Of a DNA stretch of 64,000 nucleotides, positions 1-8,122 are shown one piece after another. The notes beneath the pieces were generated by a model. It did not search any database. It saw only the letters and a program-made list of their open reading frames with translations, and was not told where the DNA came from. Source of the DNA: Flavisolibacter longurius (lineage in GTDB: Bacteria; Bacteroidota; Bacteroidia; Chitinophagales; Chitinophagaceae); NCBI GenBank assembly GCA_013327885.1, contig JABUMY010000002.1, forward strand, positions 248,001-312,000. The letters run 5' to 3'. Each line of letters starts with the position of its first letter. Position 1 is the first letter of the stretch. The position numbers and the translations under genes are program-made.

Positions 1-145
1 GGCATCTTTTCGCTGGGTTTCTACGGTAGGGTTTACGTTGACGATCTTTTTGGTGCGCTGTGTTCCAAACAGCACCGAAGGAATAAGATAGCGAACAAAT
101 CGTTTGGCTTTCACCGGCTGAAAATTTAAAGGAAAGTACGGCATC
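1..145 (-). CDS. Possible 5' end of an unidentified gene, cut by the window edge
   Basis: An open frame of 48 codons begins with ATG at 145 and runs off the left edge without a stop. The translation starts MPYFPLNFQPVKAKRF and is basic, with no signal peptide. I do not recognise the family. The start lies only about 10 nt beyond the terminator of the upstream gene at 207-911, which leaves little room for a promoter; that is the main reason for doubt. Confidence 0.35.
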
Positions 146-155
146 CCGCAGGGAC

Positions 156-185
156 AAAAAAGAAAAGAAGCCGCGAAGCTTCTTT
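156..185 (-). terminator. Rho-independent terminator of the 207-911 gene
   Basis: An 8-bp stem (AAAGAAGC pairing with GCTTCTTT) around a 6-nt loop is followed on the minus strand by a T-rich run. It lies about 20 nt past the stop of the minus-strand gene at 207-911. Confidence 0.7.
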
Positions 186-206
186 GTGTCATCATCGCCT
201 GTCTTT

Positions 207-911
207 TTACTGCAGGGAATTGTAATGCGCTACAAGCGCTACTATCTTTTCTGTTTGGGTAGATTTTTTTGCAGCCTCCGTTTGCAAAAAGGTTTCCAGC
301 GCTGCTTTTTTATCAGAAAGGATCGCCGTTACGTCCTTTGGTTTTTTCACACTGTGCAGGGCGTTGTTGTGCGCAAGCAGCACTTCTTCGGTTGTGGTGA
401 TCGTTTGTTCTGCAGTGGAGGCGCCATAAGGTTTGTTCTCGCTGAGCGCTTTATTGTACCGTTTGTAAAGCGGCGCCTTGCCTTCTGCCAGCACCTGGTA
501 CCAGCCCTTTTTTATGCCAGCGGAAAACGGCAGGGCCGATGCGTGCATAAACCGGTATGAAGAACCTGTAACGGTATCGGTTAGTATGATTTCTTTCAAT
601 GGTATGGTGACGGTAAACTCTTGTTCTTCGTTATTGAGAAAATACAATTGGTTCTCAAAAAGGTCAAGCTTTGCTTTTGGGCTCCGGTAGCGTTCGCCTT
701 TTGGAGAAATGGCCACCACCTTCATCCAGTTTTCGCTAAAGTAAGGCGTGCCACTAACCAGGCGAACAAACCGCGCCGTGAGAACAGGGCTGCCGCCGAT
801 CGTATAAAAACTGTTCATCGGGAGGTTGTCCATTTTGTCTACGTTAATTGTCTGTTGCGACAAGGCAGCCGTGCCGGTAAGGGCAAAAAAAGCAAGGAGC
901 AAGGTTTTCAT
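207..911 (-). CDS. Secreted protein of unknown function (234 aa)
   Basis: The protein opens with a clear Sec signal peptide (MKTLLLAFFALTGTAALSQQ, likely cleavage near residue 19). There is no lipobox cysteine, so it should be periplasmic or surface-released. The mature part is mixed alpha/beta, and its last 60 residues are lysine- and alanine-rich and helical. I see no catalytic motif and do not recognise the family. It is transcribed alone, with its own terminator directly downstream. About 290 bases without a convincing gene separate it from the divergent gene at 1205. Confidence 0.75.
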   Translation of the reverse strand: MKTLLLAFFALTGTAALSQQTINVDKMDNLPMNSFYTIGGSPVLTARFVRLVSGTPYFSENWMKVVAISPKGERYRSPKAKLDLFENQLYFLNNEEQEFTVTIPLKEIILTDTVTGSSYRFMHASALPFSAGIKKGWYQVLAEGKAPLYKRYNKALSENKPYGASTAEQTITTTEEVLLAHNNALHSVKKPKDVTAILSDKKAALETFLQTEAAKKSTQTEKIVALVAHYNSLQ

Positions 912-1141
912 AACCGTAGTTTAAAGAAGTAAGATAAAAAATTCTGTAACGGTAAAACAGCCGCATTTGGGTTAACCCATCGTTGCTAAAGTCCGCCGGG
1001 TAAAGCTTTGAAAGAAGGGAAAACGGCCAGCCTGGCTAGGCTATTTACGCGGCTTGGTACGATGGCTGGCAGCGTAAAGTTTCGATGTGGCAGCGGACAG
1101 TTTTACCCTTTTCCTATGGCAATAATCAAGCATTTGTACAC

Positions 1142-1172
1142 TTGGCTTCCGGGAACCTGGTTTTTACTTTTA
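1142..1172 (+). promoter_or_regulatory. Candidate Bacteroidota promoter for the T9SS protein gene
   Basis: TTGG at 1142-1145 and TACTTTTA at 1165-1172 are separated by 19 nt. This matches the spacing of the Bacteroidota -33 TTG / -7 TAnnTTTG promoter, although the -7 box ends in A instead of G. It lies 32 nt before the ATG at 1205. Confidence 0.35.
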
Positions 1173-1204
1173 CACCCTGTTGTGAACCCTGTAATGTGAA
1201 TCCT

Positions 1205-2368
1205 ATGAAAAATTTTTACACACTATCTATCCTTTTGTTTACCCTGTTACAAACAGGTACATTTTTGCAAACTGCTGCCCAGTGCGTTGACGGCAGCGAA
1301 ACCACGCCTGTGATCATGGATACAACCATTCGGTTTGATGCGGGTGCAACATCCACAAAAGTAAAATTCCCCAAGTTTGACCCAGAAGCCGGTATGCTTC
1401 GTTGCGTAAAACTAACTGTGGAAATGACCGGTGTGGTTGATACCTTCTCAATCCTGAACGCTACCAGCAGCAGCCAGAATGTTTCACTTACGTATATGCG
1501 AAGTGATGAAATGAGTGGCCTGGGTCTTTTAACACCGCTGAGCAACAGCTTCAACAAAAAATATGGTCCGCATGCAGTGGCAAGCGGCGATACTTATGCG
1601 ATTTCACGGGATACCGTTTTGCGAAAACTAATGACAAGAACGCTAACGGACTCGATTGAAATATCTGCATTTTACGGACAGGACAGTATTGAGTTTGACT
1701 ACACGATTGATGTACTTGTGGCACCAACCATACCGGGTGGCACCAGCTCAATGAGCATTGCAACGTCTGCATTTGTAAAGTTTAAGTTTGAATATTGTAC
1801 CTGTTCAAAAGCAACCTTGCCGCTCGGTATCAAAAACTTTACGGTTAGCAAAACATCGGCATCCACCGCACAGCTTTCATGGATGGGTGAAAACGACGGT
1901 TATGCTTACAGTTATGATGTGGAAGTAAGCCGCGATGGAAAAACGTTTACAAAATTGACAACGGTAGACCGTAAGTACACACCAAACCCGGCTTATGCGT
2001 CTTCTTTCTCCATGGCCGAAAATGACTATGGCACCTATTACTTCCGGGTGCGGCAGCGCTGGCAAAATGGCTATGTACGCTATACGGTTGTTAAACCAGT
2101 GACCTTCAGCAACCCGCTATTTGAAACAACCAGCCTTTATCCCAACCCCTCAAACGGTAGCATCGGGATCAAATTTGTAAGCACAAGGGCTAATAACATC
2201 CTGGTACAGGTGACCAACGCTGCCGGGCAGCAAGTACTCACTAAAAACCTGCAGGTAGCCACCACCGATTACAAAGTGTTGGGCAACCTGCCCGCCGGCA
2301 CGTACTGGGTAAAGATCACAGACCTGTCATCGAAAACGGTTGCCGTAAAGCAGTTGGTGGTGCAGTAG
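1205..2368 (+). CDS. T9SS-exported protein with fibronectin-like domain and type A sorting domain (387 aa)
   Basis: I start at ATG 1205 because it gives a good signal peptide (MKNFYTLSILLFTLLQTG, ending near AAQC). The longer frame upstream would put about 40 unlikely residues in front. Residues about 20-210 form a beta-rich region of unknown role. Residues about 215-310 resemble the FN3-like repeat common in Bacteroidota exoproteins (VEVSRDGKTFTKL). The last 75 residues are a type A T9SS sorting domain (LYPNPSNG, then LPAGTYWVKI). The protein should cross the outer membrane by T9SS and become surface-attached or released. No enzymatic domain is visible. Confidence 0.85.
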   Translation: MKNFYTLSILLFTLLQTGTFLQTAAQCVDGSETTPVIMDTTIRFDAGATSTKVKFPKFDPEAGMLRCVKLTVEMTGVVDTFSILNATSSSQNVSLTYMRSDEMSGLGLLTPLSNSFNKKYGPHAVASGDTYAISRDTVLRKLMTRTLTDSIEISAFYGQDSIEFDYTIDVLVAPTIPGGTSSMSIATSAFVKFKFEYCTCSKATLPLGIKNFTVSKTSASTAQLSWMGENDGYAYSYDVEVSRDGKTFTKLTTVDRKYTPNPAYASSFSMAENDYGTYYFRVRQRWQNGYVRYTVVKPVTFSNPLFETTSLYPNPSNGSIGIKFVSTRANNILVQVTNAAGQQVLTKNLQVATTDYKVLGNLPAGTYWVKITDLSSKTVAVKQLVVQ

Positions 2369-2523
2369 AGAGAAGGATATTATTGATATTTGGATATTTT
2401 CCAAAACCATTTATAAAAAGGAGAGGACCGTTTTTAAGCGGTCCTCTCCTTTTACGTTTATACAATGACGTGAGAAAAGGTTGAAAATAATATCTCAATA
2501 TCCCATTATCTTATCTCCTCTCA
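2369..2523. repeat. Inverted pair of degenerate GATATT-type repeats around a terminator
   Basis: Two arms built from variations of GATATT(G/T) flank the shared terminator between convergent genes. The left arm is about 2369-2402 and the right about 2484-2523. Each arm begins at the neighbouring gene's TAG stop and continues with a GAGAGA-like run, so the arms are imperfect inverted copies. The architecture matches other arrays in this window (for example 21179-21280 and 48388-48466), but the repeated word differs. Confidence 0.5.
2416..2453. terminator. Bidirectional terminator with perfect 15-bp stem
   Basis: The stem is 2416-2430 paired with 2439-2453 (AAAAGGAGAGGACCG and its complement) around an 8-nt loop, with A and T runs at the two bases. 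It serves the plus-strand gene ending at 2368 and the minus-strand gene ending at 2524. Confidence 0.9.
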
Positions 2524-3603
2524 CTACAGCTTGCCGTACAGTTCCCGCAGCTTTTCCCTTGTCATGATCTTTTCCCAGTCTTTACCGAGGGCATTTTCCC
2601 AAAGGGGTTTCATGCCCAGTGAAACGTTGATCATGGTATCAAACTGGTCTTCGCTCAGGCCCTGGCAAATGCCCTGCGGAATGTCGATGCCGTTCTTTTC
2701 CACCATGCGCTTAAACTCTTCCACGCCTTCGGGGTAGTATTCCTCGAGGTGCTGCATAACGATGCAGTTGCCTACGCCGTGCTTGGTACCCAGCAGGTAG
2801 CTAAGGCCGTAGCTTACCGCATGCGCCACACCAACCTGGGAGTAGGCAATGCTCATGCCGCCGGCATAAGAGGCCATCATCAGCTTGTCATCACATTCTT
2901 CGTCCCAGCCATCTTTCTCCAGGAAGATATAACGGCAAAGGTCAAGTGCTTTTTCGCCGTAGCTTTTGCTGAACTCATTGAGGTAAGTACCGGTCAGGCT
3001 TTCAATGCAGTGAATATAGCAGTCCATGCCGGTATAAAAGCGCTGGTTCGCCGGCGCATTCGCCGTAAGTTCAGGGTCCAACACGATCTGGTTGAACGGT
3101 GTATAATCGGAGTTCATGCCCAGTTTGCGGGTAGGACCCGTTAGGACAGTGGTACGGCTTACTTCGGCGCCGGTACCGCTCAGCGTAGGAATGCCCGCTT
3201 TGTACACACCCGGTTGTTTCACCAGGTCCCAGCCCTGGTAGTCGGCTGCCGAGCCGGGGTTGTTCATCATCAGCGAAACCGCTTTTGCCAGGTCAAGGGT
3301 TGAGCCACCCCCAATGCCAATCACACCACTCACCATTCCAAACGTATCTTTCAACTCGTCGGCAATGGCATCCACATACGTTGTTTTGGGCTCGTACGTA
3401 ACATCGGCAAAAATGATCTTGTCGTTGCCGCGGAGCGGAACCTTGTTTGCCAACTCTTTTCCTTCAAAAAAATGATCGACCAGGAAAATCATCGGCGCCT
3501 CATCGGTACGTTGCGGCTTCAATATCTCATCCAACTGGCTAAAAGACCCGCGGCCGTACACCACGTAATCTACCATCTTAAAATTGCGGAACGTTGTGCT
3601 CAT
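2524..3603 (-). CDS. kdnB: Iron-containing alcohol dehydrogenase, KdnB-type Kdo 8-oxidase (359 aa)
   Basis: This belongs to the group III iron-dependent alcohol dehydrogenases: N-terminal dinucleotide domain with GIGGGSTLDLAKA, then SGTGAEVSR, and metal ligands in TGMDCYIHCIES, GVAHAVSYGL and GTKHGVGNC. From memory it resembles Shewanella KdnB along its whole length. KdnB oxidises C8 of Kdo in the pathway to 8-amino-8-deoxy-Kdo, an LPS core sugar. The substrate is inferred from that resemblance, and no KdnA-type partner is visible in the window. I start at ATG 3603: an upstream in-frame ATG at 3612 would overlap the -7 promoter box at 3610-3617. The gene stands alone. Confidence 0.8.
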   Translation of the reverse strand: MSTTFRNFKMVDYVVYGRGSFSQLDEILKPQRTDEAPMIFLVDHFFEGKELANKVPLRGNDKIIFADVTYEPKTTYVDAIADELKDTFGMVSGVIGIGGGSTLDLAKAVSLMMNNPGSAADYQGWDLVKQPGVYKAGIPTLSGTGAEVSRTTVLTGPTRKLGMNSDYTPFNQIVLDPELTANAPANQRFYTGMDCYIHCIESLTGTYLNEFSKSYGEKALDLCRYIFLEKDGWDEECDDKLMMASYAGGMSIAYSQVGVAHAVSYGLSYLLGTKHGVGNCIVMQHLEEYYPEGVEEFKRMVEKNGIDIPQGICQGLSEDQFDTMINVSLGMKPLWENALGKDWEKIMTREKLRELYGKL

Positions 3604-3609
3604 AAGGCA

Positions 3610-3617
3610 CAAAGGTA
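3610..3617 (-). promoter_or_regulatory. -7 promoter box TACCTTTG six nt before the kdnB start codon
   Basis: TACCTTTG (minus strand) is a perfect Bacteroidota -7 element and lies only 6 nt upstream of ATG 3603. Transcription should start at or next to the start codon, giving a leaderless or nearly leaderless mRNA. The bases between box and ATG (TGCCTT) are identical to those before pnuC at 46899. Confidence 0.5.
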
Positions 3618-3679
3618 ACCGCAGAACAACGCGATTTGAAAAGAGGAAGCCGGATTTTCAACGCAGTTGGCGCAAGCCC

Positions 3680-4129
3680 TTATTTCTTTGCGGCGGTCCA
3701 GTTCAATTTGTAGGTATCGCAACCGGCACCTACATTGGAGAAACGGATCGTGCCTTCGGCCTTATTACCCTTTATGGTTGCTTTCACCTCAAAGCGAAAG
3801 CCAGATTTGGGTTCGGTGATCACACCATCCACCACACCGTTTTTAATGGACAGGCTTTCTTCCGGACCCAGCGTGGCCTGGTCGAGACGGCCACTGCATC
3901 GCCAGTAGCCTTCAAAGGTGAGATTTTGCAGTTCGTTGCCTTTTACATCAAAGCTGATGGCATCGCCTTTCATGCCGTTGGAGATGGTTCCTCTCCAGGC
4001 AGGACCGGCCGCAGCGGCGGCGGTTTCGTTTTGCAAGGTTGCTGATTGTGCAGTTTTGTTTTGCTCGTTGCCACTGTTGCAGCCGGTGCTGATAGCACCC
4101 AACAGGGCAAGGGTAAGGAGGTATTTCAT
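3680..4129 (-). CDS. Small lipoprotein of unknown function (149 aa)
   Basis: A lipoprotein signal peptide ends in the lipobox STGC (cysteine about residue 17), followed by a disordered linker rich in N, Q, T and A up to about residue 42. The rest is a compact beta-rich domain with two cysteines (YWRCSGR and VGAGCDTY) that could form a disulfide. The predicted location is the periplasmic side of a membrane. I do not recognise a named family. It lies between kdnB and the tandem HTH genes, all on the minus strand with gaps over 50 nt, so co-transcription is uncertain. Confidence 0.75.
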   Translation of the reverse strand: MKYLLTLALLGAISTGCNSGNEQNKTAQSATLQNETAAAAAGPAWRGTISNGMKGDAISFDVKGNELQNLTFEGYWRCSGRLDQATLGPEESLSIKNGVVDGVITEPKSGFRFEVKATIKGNKAEGTIRFSNVGAGCDTYKLNWTAAKK

Positions 4130-4183
4130 AACGGTAAATGTAATACCCGGAAAAGAAAAATGAAAGAGTGCAACAGGAGAAGC

Positions 4184-5197
4184 TTAAGCGCTTGCCGCTG
4201 CACCCAGTGCTTGTTTGCGGCCGGCAATGCGTTTGCGCAGGAGCTTAAAAAAACGGGAACGTTCCCTTTCGCTGACAGAGCTGATGAGCGTGGACTTGCG
4301 CATGAGGTTTTGATAGTAGCTATACATGTTGTCGCAAAAGGCCACATCTCTTGTCACCATAAAGTTGATGGCGCTGTGCGTCAGGAAACAGATTTTTGAT
4401 GTATCCAATACAGCCAGGATAGAATTATCCCCGCTGACCACTTCATTAAAATAAAGCTGGAAACTGCTTAACGGCTTTCGATCAGGGTCGTGGTTATCAA
4501 ACTTGTAGCCCTGCTCGGCCTGTGCTTCCAGGTGAATAAACAATTTATCCAGCGCCTCGTATACCAGCAGCAGGTCTTCTTTGCTTTGAAAGAACCGGCT
4601 GTCGTGGTAATACTCCACTTGCCTCAGGGTGCTTGTCAGGCTTTCAATATTCCAGATCTCGTACGAGTTGATCTGGTTATAGGTATCCAGTGCTTTTCTG
4701 CCGAGGGCAAAAATGGCCTCGGGGTAGTCAGACAGCCGGATTTTGCTTGTGGAAAACTCCGGCGACTGCAGCAAGGTTTTGTGCCAGAAAAAATATTTGA
4801 AGGCGGCCAGTTCGGGATAATGGTAATGATGAAAAAGCGGGATGTCCTTGCAGAGATAATACATCTCCCGTTCTTTAAAAGAGGCCATGTATTTTACCTG
4901 CTGGCCAACAGCCGTAAGGTATTCGTCAAACCGAAACGAAACCGGGTCTACGTACTTGCCCTGGAAAGGAATGGTATCGGCCTGCAGGTTCAGCAGCGTG
5001 TCCAGCGAAAGGCGGTACCGGGTGCAAAGCGCAAGCAGTTCTTCAAAAAGAACCGGCTTTTCCCCTCGAATACGGCGGTAAGCACTGTCGGTGCTGATAC
5101 CCAGCGTTGCGGCAACTTCCTCGGCCAGAGATGTTCCTTCGGGCAGTTTTGTTTTCAGGTATTGAAAAAATCCAACCTGTAATCCTGTTGTTGTCAT
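4184..5197 (-). CDS. HTH-containing protein, second of a tandem paralogous pair (337 aa)
   Basis: Residues about 20-70 look like an HTH of the XRE type (VAATLGISTDSAYRRIRGEK). The rest is a helical domain of about 260 residues with aromatic-rich stretches (FKYFFWHKTLL, YNQINSYEIWNIESL) and a conserved end (LISSVSERERSRFFKLLRKR). The same elements occur in order in the neighbour at 5194-6201, so the two are paralogues from a tandem duplication. The start codon overlaps that gene's stop (ATGA, 5194-5197), implying translational coupling. A role as a DNA-binding regulator is inferred from the N-terminus only, and no ligand-binding family is recognised. Confidence 0.75.
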   Translation of the reverse strand: MTTTGLQVGFFQYLKTKLPEGTSLAEEVAATLGISTDSAYRRIRGEKPVLFEELLALCTRYRLSLDTLLNLQADTIPFQGKYVDPVSFRFDEYLTAVGQQVKYMASFKEREMYYLCKDIPLFHHYHYPELAAFKYFFWHKTLLQSPEFSTSKIRLSDYPEAIFALGRKALDTYNQINSYEIWNIESLTSTLRQVEYYHDSRFFQSKEDLLLVYEALDKLFIHLEAQAEQGYKFDNHDPDRKPLSSFQLYFNEVVSGDNSILAVLDTSKICFLTHSAINFMVTRDVAFCDNMYSYYQNLMRKSTLISSVSERERSRFFKLLRKRIAGRKQALGAAASA

Positions 5198-6201
5198 GAT
5201 GCCATTTTTTCGTTTTGCATTGATTCCACCGGCAGTTTTGCATACAGGATATTAAAAAAGATGGTGCGCTGTTTTTCGCTGACGCTGCTGATAAGGGAGC
5301 TGCGCCGCATGATGGTTTGAATGTTTTGAAACACCTCGTTGCAAAATGCTTCGTCGTTGGTAAGCATATAGTTCAGGGTGTCGTAGTTCAGGAAAAGGGT
5401 TTTGCTGCTGTCGTGCAGGGTCATGATGGTGTTGTTGCCAAGGCCCACCCGGTTATAAAACAGCTTGAAGTTTTCTTTTTTCGTCAGCGGGTTTTCGCCC
5501 GGCAAAAATTTGCGTCCGTACTCGGCCTGTCGCTGCACGTTTTCCAGCATGTGACGCATGCCGGCGTATACGGCTAGCATTTCATCGCGGGTCATCAGAC
5601 CGGTTTCAAAACAATAGCTGATCTGCGCCAGCAGGCCGTTGATGCTTTCCAGGTTCCATATCTCTACAGAAGGAATTTTGTTGTAGAGAGATAGGATCTC
5701 CTGCCCCAACGCTTCTATCTCCGGCGTAAGGCAATGGAGCGAAAACTTTTGCTGCGCAAATGCGGGGTTGCCAAACATCGTCTTCATCCAGAAATAATAG
5801 CGAAAGGAGAACAGCGCCGGCGAGCAAAGCTGGTGAAACAGCGGAAGGTCGCTGGTGACATAATAAATGCTTTTTTCTTCCGCCGCATTGAGGCTCTTTA
5901 TTTGTTGCAGGATGCTGGTGAGGTAGGTCTTAAAGTCGTACACCCGTGATTCCAGCTTGATGTTTTGAAAGACCACCGAATTGTGGTTTAGCTGCAGCAA
6001 CTGGTCAAGCGAAAAATGAAATTGCTGGCACAAGATGGCCGCTTCTTCCAGCACCAGCAGGGTTTCGCCGCGAATGCGTCGGTAAGCACTGTCCTGGCTG
6101 ATACACAACACCTCGGCCACCGTATCTACCAGCGACCGGCCGGGCGGCAGCACTTCTTTGATGCGCTGAAAAAGGTATTCCTGTAATTTCTTTTCGGCCA
6201 T
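5194..6201 (-). CDS. HTH-containing protein, first of a tandem paralogous pair (335 aa)
   Basis: This is the promoter-proximal member of the pair. The HTH-like segment reads VAEVLCISQDSAYRRIRGE and is followed by a helical domain (FRYYFWMKTMF, YNKIPSVEIWNLESI) ending in LISSVSEKQRTIFFNILYAKL. Strong identity to the downstream paralogue is confined to the HTH and the C-terminal block, so the copies have diverged and could act as a heteromer. The region upstream (6202-6437) contains inverted GCAAAAAGG sites and a perfect hairpin, plausible operators. Function is otherwise unknown. Confidence 0.75.
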   Translation of the reverse strand: MAEKKLQEYLFQRIKEVLPPGRSLVDTVAEVLCISQDSAYRRIRGETLLVLEEAAILCQQFHFSLDQLLQLNHNSVVFQNIKLESRVYDFKTYLTSILQQIKSLNAAEEKSIYYVTSDLPLFHQLCSPALFSFRYYFWMKTMFGNPAFAQQKFSLHCLTPEIEALGQEILSLYNKIPSVEIWNLESINGLLAQISYCFETGLMTRDEMLAVYAGMRHMLENVQRQAEYGRKFLPGENPLTKKENFKLFYNRVGLGNNTIMTLHDSSKTLFLNYDTLNYMLTNDEAFCNEVFQNIQTIMRRSSLISSVSEKQRTIFFNILYAKLPVESMQNEKMAS

Positions 6202-6437
6202 ACAGGGCTGTTTGCAAAAAGGAGATGTAACTCACTCTTAAAATAAGATTTTTTCCTAACATAACTGCCTTTTTGCGACAGGCGCAGCAAAACTTGCGAT
6301 GAAGGAACAAAACACGGTTGGTAAGAACACCAGTTGCATTTTTTGCAACTCCCCTTATTTGCACCCGAAATTCAATTAGAAAAAGGGGGGTGTGCCGGCG
6401 TAGATTCGTATTGGTTGAAAAAGAAACATCCCTTTTT
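6202..6437. promoter_or_regulatory. Divergent promoter region with possible operators
   Basis: This 236-nt spacer separates divergent genes. It holds GCAAAAAGG at 6214-6222, its inverse CCTTTTTGC at 6268-6276, and a perfect AGTTGCA / TGCAACT palindrome with a T5 loop at 6332-6350. The first site is 12 nt from the HTH gene's start, where autoregulation would be expected. No convincing -7 box is seen for either gene. Confidence 0.35.
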
Positions 6438-7136
6438 ATGAACCGCCTGACACCACATTTTTCCCGCTCTAACTCCTGGTCGCTACTGCCATCGCCAACT
6501 GCAGCCGGTACCTCCCTCCTCGCTTCAACCAAACGATCGCTGATGGCAGTAGTGTTTATCCTTGGCAGTGGTGAACTTGTTTGGCCGCAGGAGCAGCAGT
6601 TGCTGTACGGTATTCATCGCCGTGGCGAAAAAGTGGGCGAGCTTTCTTACCAGCAAAAGACCGAAGGCACGCAAACAACCTATGCCATCAGGTCGGATGT
6701 TACGGTCAGTATGGTGCTTAGCTTTCGGGTGCAGGCCTGGGAGCAATCGGTATACAAAAACAATGTGCTGCAGTTTTCTTCGCTGTTGCGAAAAGTGAAC
6801 GGGCGGGAACGCACCAACCGGCAAATTCAAAATACCGGCAACAAAATCACGATCACCAATAAAAACAAGACGCCGCTGGAAAAAGCCTACGTGATCCATT
6901 ACGGCATGCATTGTCTTTATGCCACTGAGCCGGTTACGCAAACCACCGTGTTTTCCGATAATTACCAGCAGTTCCTGGCCATTGAAAAGCTGGGTCCGCA
7001 GCATTACCGCATCAAGCTGCCCGATGGCGGCAGCAATGAATACTTCTACCAGGACGGCATCTGCCGGCGGGTAAAACTGAAAAGCACGTTGTTTGATGCC
7101 GAATTTGTTTTGCAAACGCTTAAGCCACAGCCATGA
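6438..7136 (+). CDS. Exported protein resembling DUF6134-type proteins (232 aa)
   Basis: The mature part has the layout I associate with the DUF6134 family: an opening strand with HRRGEKVGEL, alternating beta-strands with SDVTVSMVLSF, and a central RERTNRQIQNTGNKITI. It is probably a beta-sandwich in the periplasm. The start is uncertain. ATG 6438 gives a long basic stretch before a hydrophobic segment (MAVVFILGSGELVW), while ATG 6543 would begin at that segment and give 197 residues. Its TGA overlaps the start of the epimerase (ATGA, 7133-7136), so it heads a three-gene operon. Biochemical role unknown. Confidence 0.65.
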   Translation: MNRLTPHFSRSNSWSLLPSPTAAGTSLLASTKRSLMAVVFILGSGELVWPQEQQLLYGIHRRGEKVGELSYQQKTEGTQTTYAIRSDVTVSMVLSFRVQAWEQSVYKNNVLQFSSLLRKVNGRERTNRQIQNTGNKITITNKNKTPLEKAYVIHYGMHCLYATEPVTQTTVFSDNYQQFLAIEKLGPQHYRIKLPDGGSNEYFYQDGICRRVKLKSTLFDAEFVLQTLKPQP

Positions 7137-8122
7137 GACTTTTTCTGACAGGAGCAACCGGTTACATTGGTCACGAGCTGGCACTTTCCGCCGCCCGGCA
7201 AGGGCATACGGTAACGGCCATGGTGCGGTCCTTTTCTTCGCCCAACCTGCCGCAGCACTCTGCCATCCGGTTTTGCAAAGGCGATGTTACCGATTATGCA
7301 TCGGTACGCCGGGGCATGCAAGGCTGCGATGCCGTGCTGCATGCGGCAGCCCTTACGCAACTCTGGCACAAAGACAGCTCGCAGTTTTACCGTATAAACG
7401 TGATGGGTACACGTAATGTTTTGGAAGCAGCCCTGCATCATGGTGCAGACCGCTTTGTTTTTACCAGCAGTTGCGCCGTGCTGGGACCGTCAACTGACCA
7501 TCCTGTTACCGAAGACGATCCACGGTTTACGCCGTTTGAAAACGATTACGAAGTTTCAAAACACTGTGCAGAAGAACTGGTACGCGAATATGTTCACCGT
7601 GGCCTGCATGCCGTTATCGTGGCGCCGCCAAGAGTGTATGGTCCGGGCCTGCAAACGCGGGGCAATCCCCTTCACCAACTAATTCGGAATACGCTGAAGC
7701 GAAAGCTTGTTTTTCTGCCAGCGGCAAAAGGCATAGTTGGTAATTATGCCTTTATCGGCGATGTGGTGCAGGGCCATTTTAAGGCGCTGGAGCGGGGCGA
7801 AGGTGGTGAGAAATATATTTTGGGTGGCGAGAACCTTTCGTACCAGCAATTTTTTGAAACCATTGGCAGGGCCGGCAACCAGCAATTAAAAATGATAACC
7901 GTTCCGGTGGTACTGCTCAAAGCCTGGTCGGCAGTTGTTTTTGGCGCCCATTACCTGCTGGGCCGTCACACGCATCTCTCGCCGAAGGTGGTAGAGCGGC
8001 TGGTGCAGAACAGGGCCCTTAGCTGCGACAAAGCCGTAAAAAAATTAGCCTACCAGATAACTCCCTTTTACCAGGGAATGCAGCAAACCATTCATCACCT
8101 GAAAACATCCATTCATGGCTAA
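7133..8122 (+). CDS. NAD(P)-dependent epimerase/dehydratase, extended SDR (329 aa)
   Basis: An extended short-chain dehydrogenase: Rossmann motif TGATGYIG at residues 6-13, acidic GDVTD near residue 60, active-site serine in VFTSSCAVLG and the YxxxK pair in YEVSKHCAEE. Overall it resembles dihydroflavonol-4-reductase-like and 3-beta-HSD-like enzymes acting on a sugar, sterol or phenolic alcohol; the substrate cannot be read from sequence. It overlaps the preceding gene by 4 nt and the following SDR by 8 nt, so the three are almost certainly translated from one mRNA and may act on related compounds. Confidence 0.85.
   Translation: MRLFLTGATGYIGHELALSAARQGHTVTAMVRSFSSPNLPQHSAIRFCKGDVTDYASVRRGMQGCDAVLHAAALTQLWHKDSSQFYRINVMGTRNVLEAALHHGADRFVFTSSCAVLGPSTDHPVTEDDPRFTPFENDYEVSKHCAEELVREYVHRGLHAVIVAPPRVYGPGLQTRGNPLHQLIRNTLKRKLVFLPAAKGIVGNYAFIGDVVQGHFKALERGEGGEKYILGGENLSYQQFFETIGRAGNQQLKMITVPVVLLKAWSAVVFGAHYLLGRHTHLSPKVVERLVQNRALSCDKAVKKLAYQITPFYQGMQQTIHHLKTSIHG

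Noticed and set aside
1008-1199. Plus-strand frame of 63 codons before the T9SS protein gene
   Set aside because: Overlaps the proposed promoter, has no plausible ribosome site and no recognisable features.
4490-5182. Plus-strand open frame of 230 codons
   Set aside because: Antisense to the HTH paralogue at 4184-5197, which has a recognisable HTH and a paralogue next door.
6525-7184. Minus-strand open frame of 219 codons
   Set aside because: Antisense to the DUF6134-like gene; basic, histidine-rich translation typical of a shadow frame.
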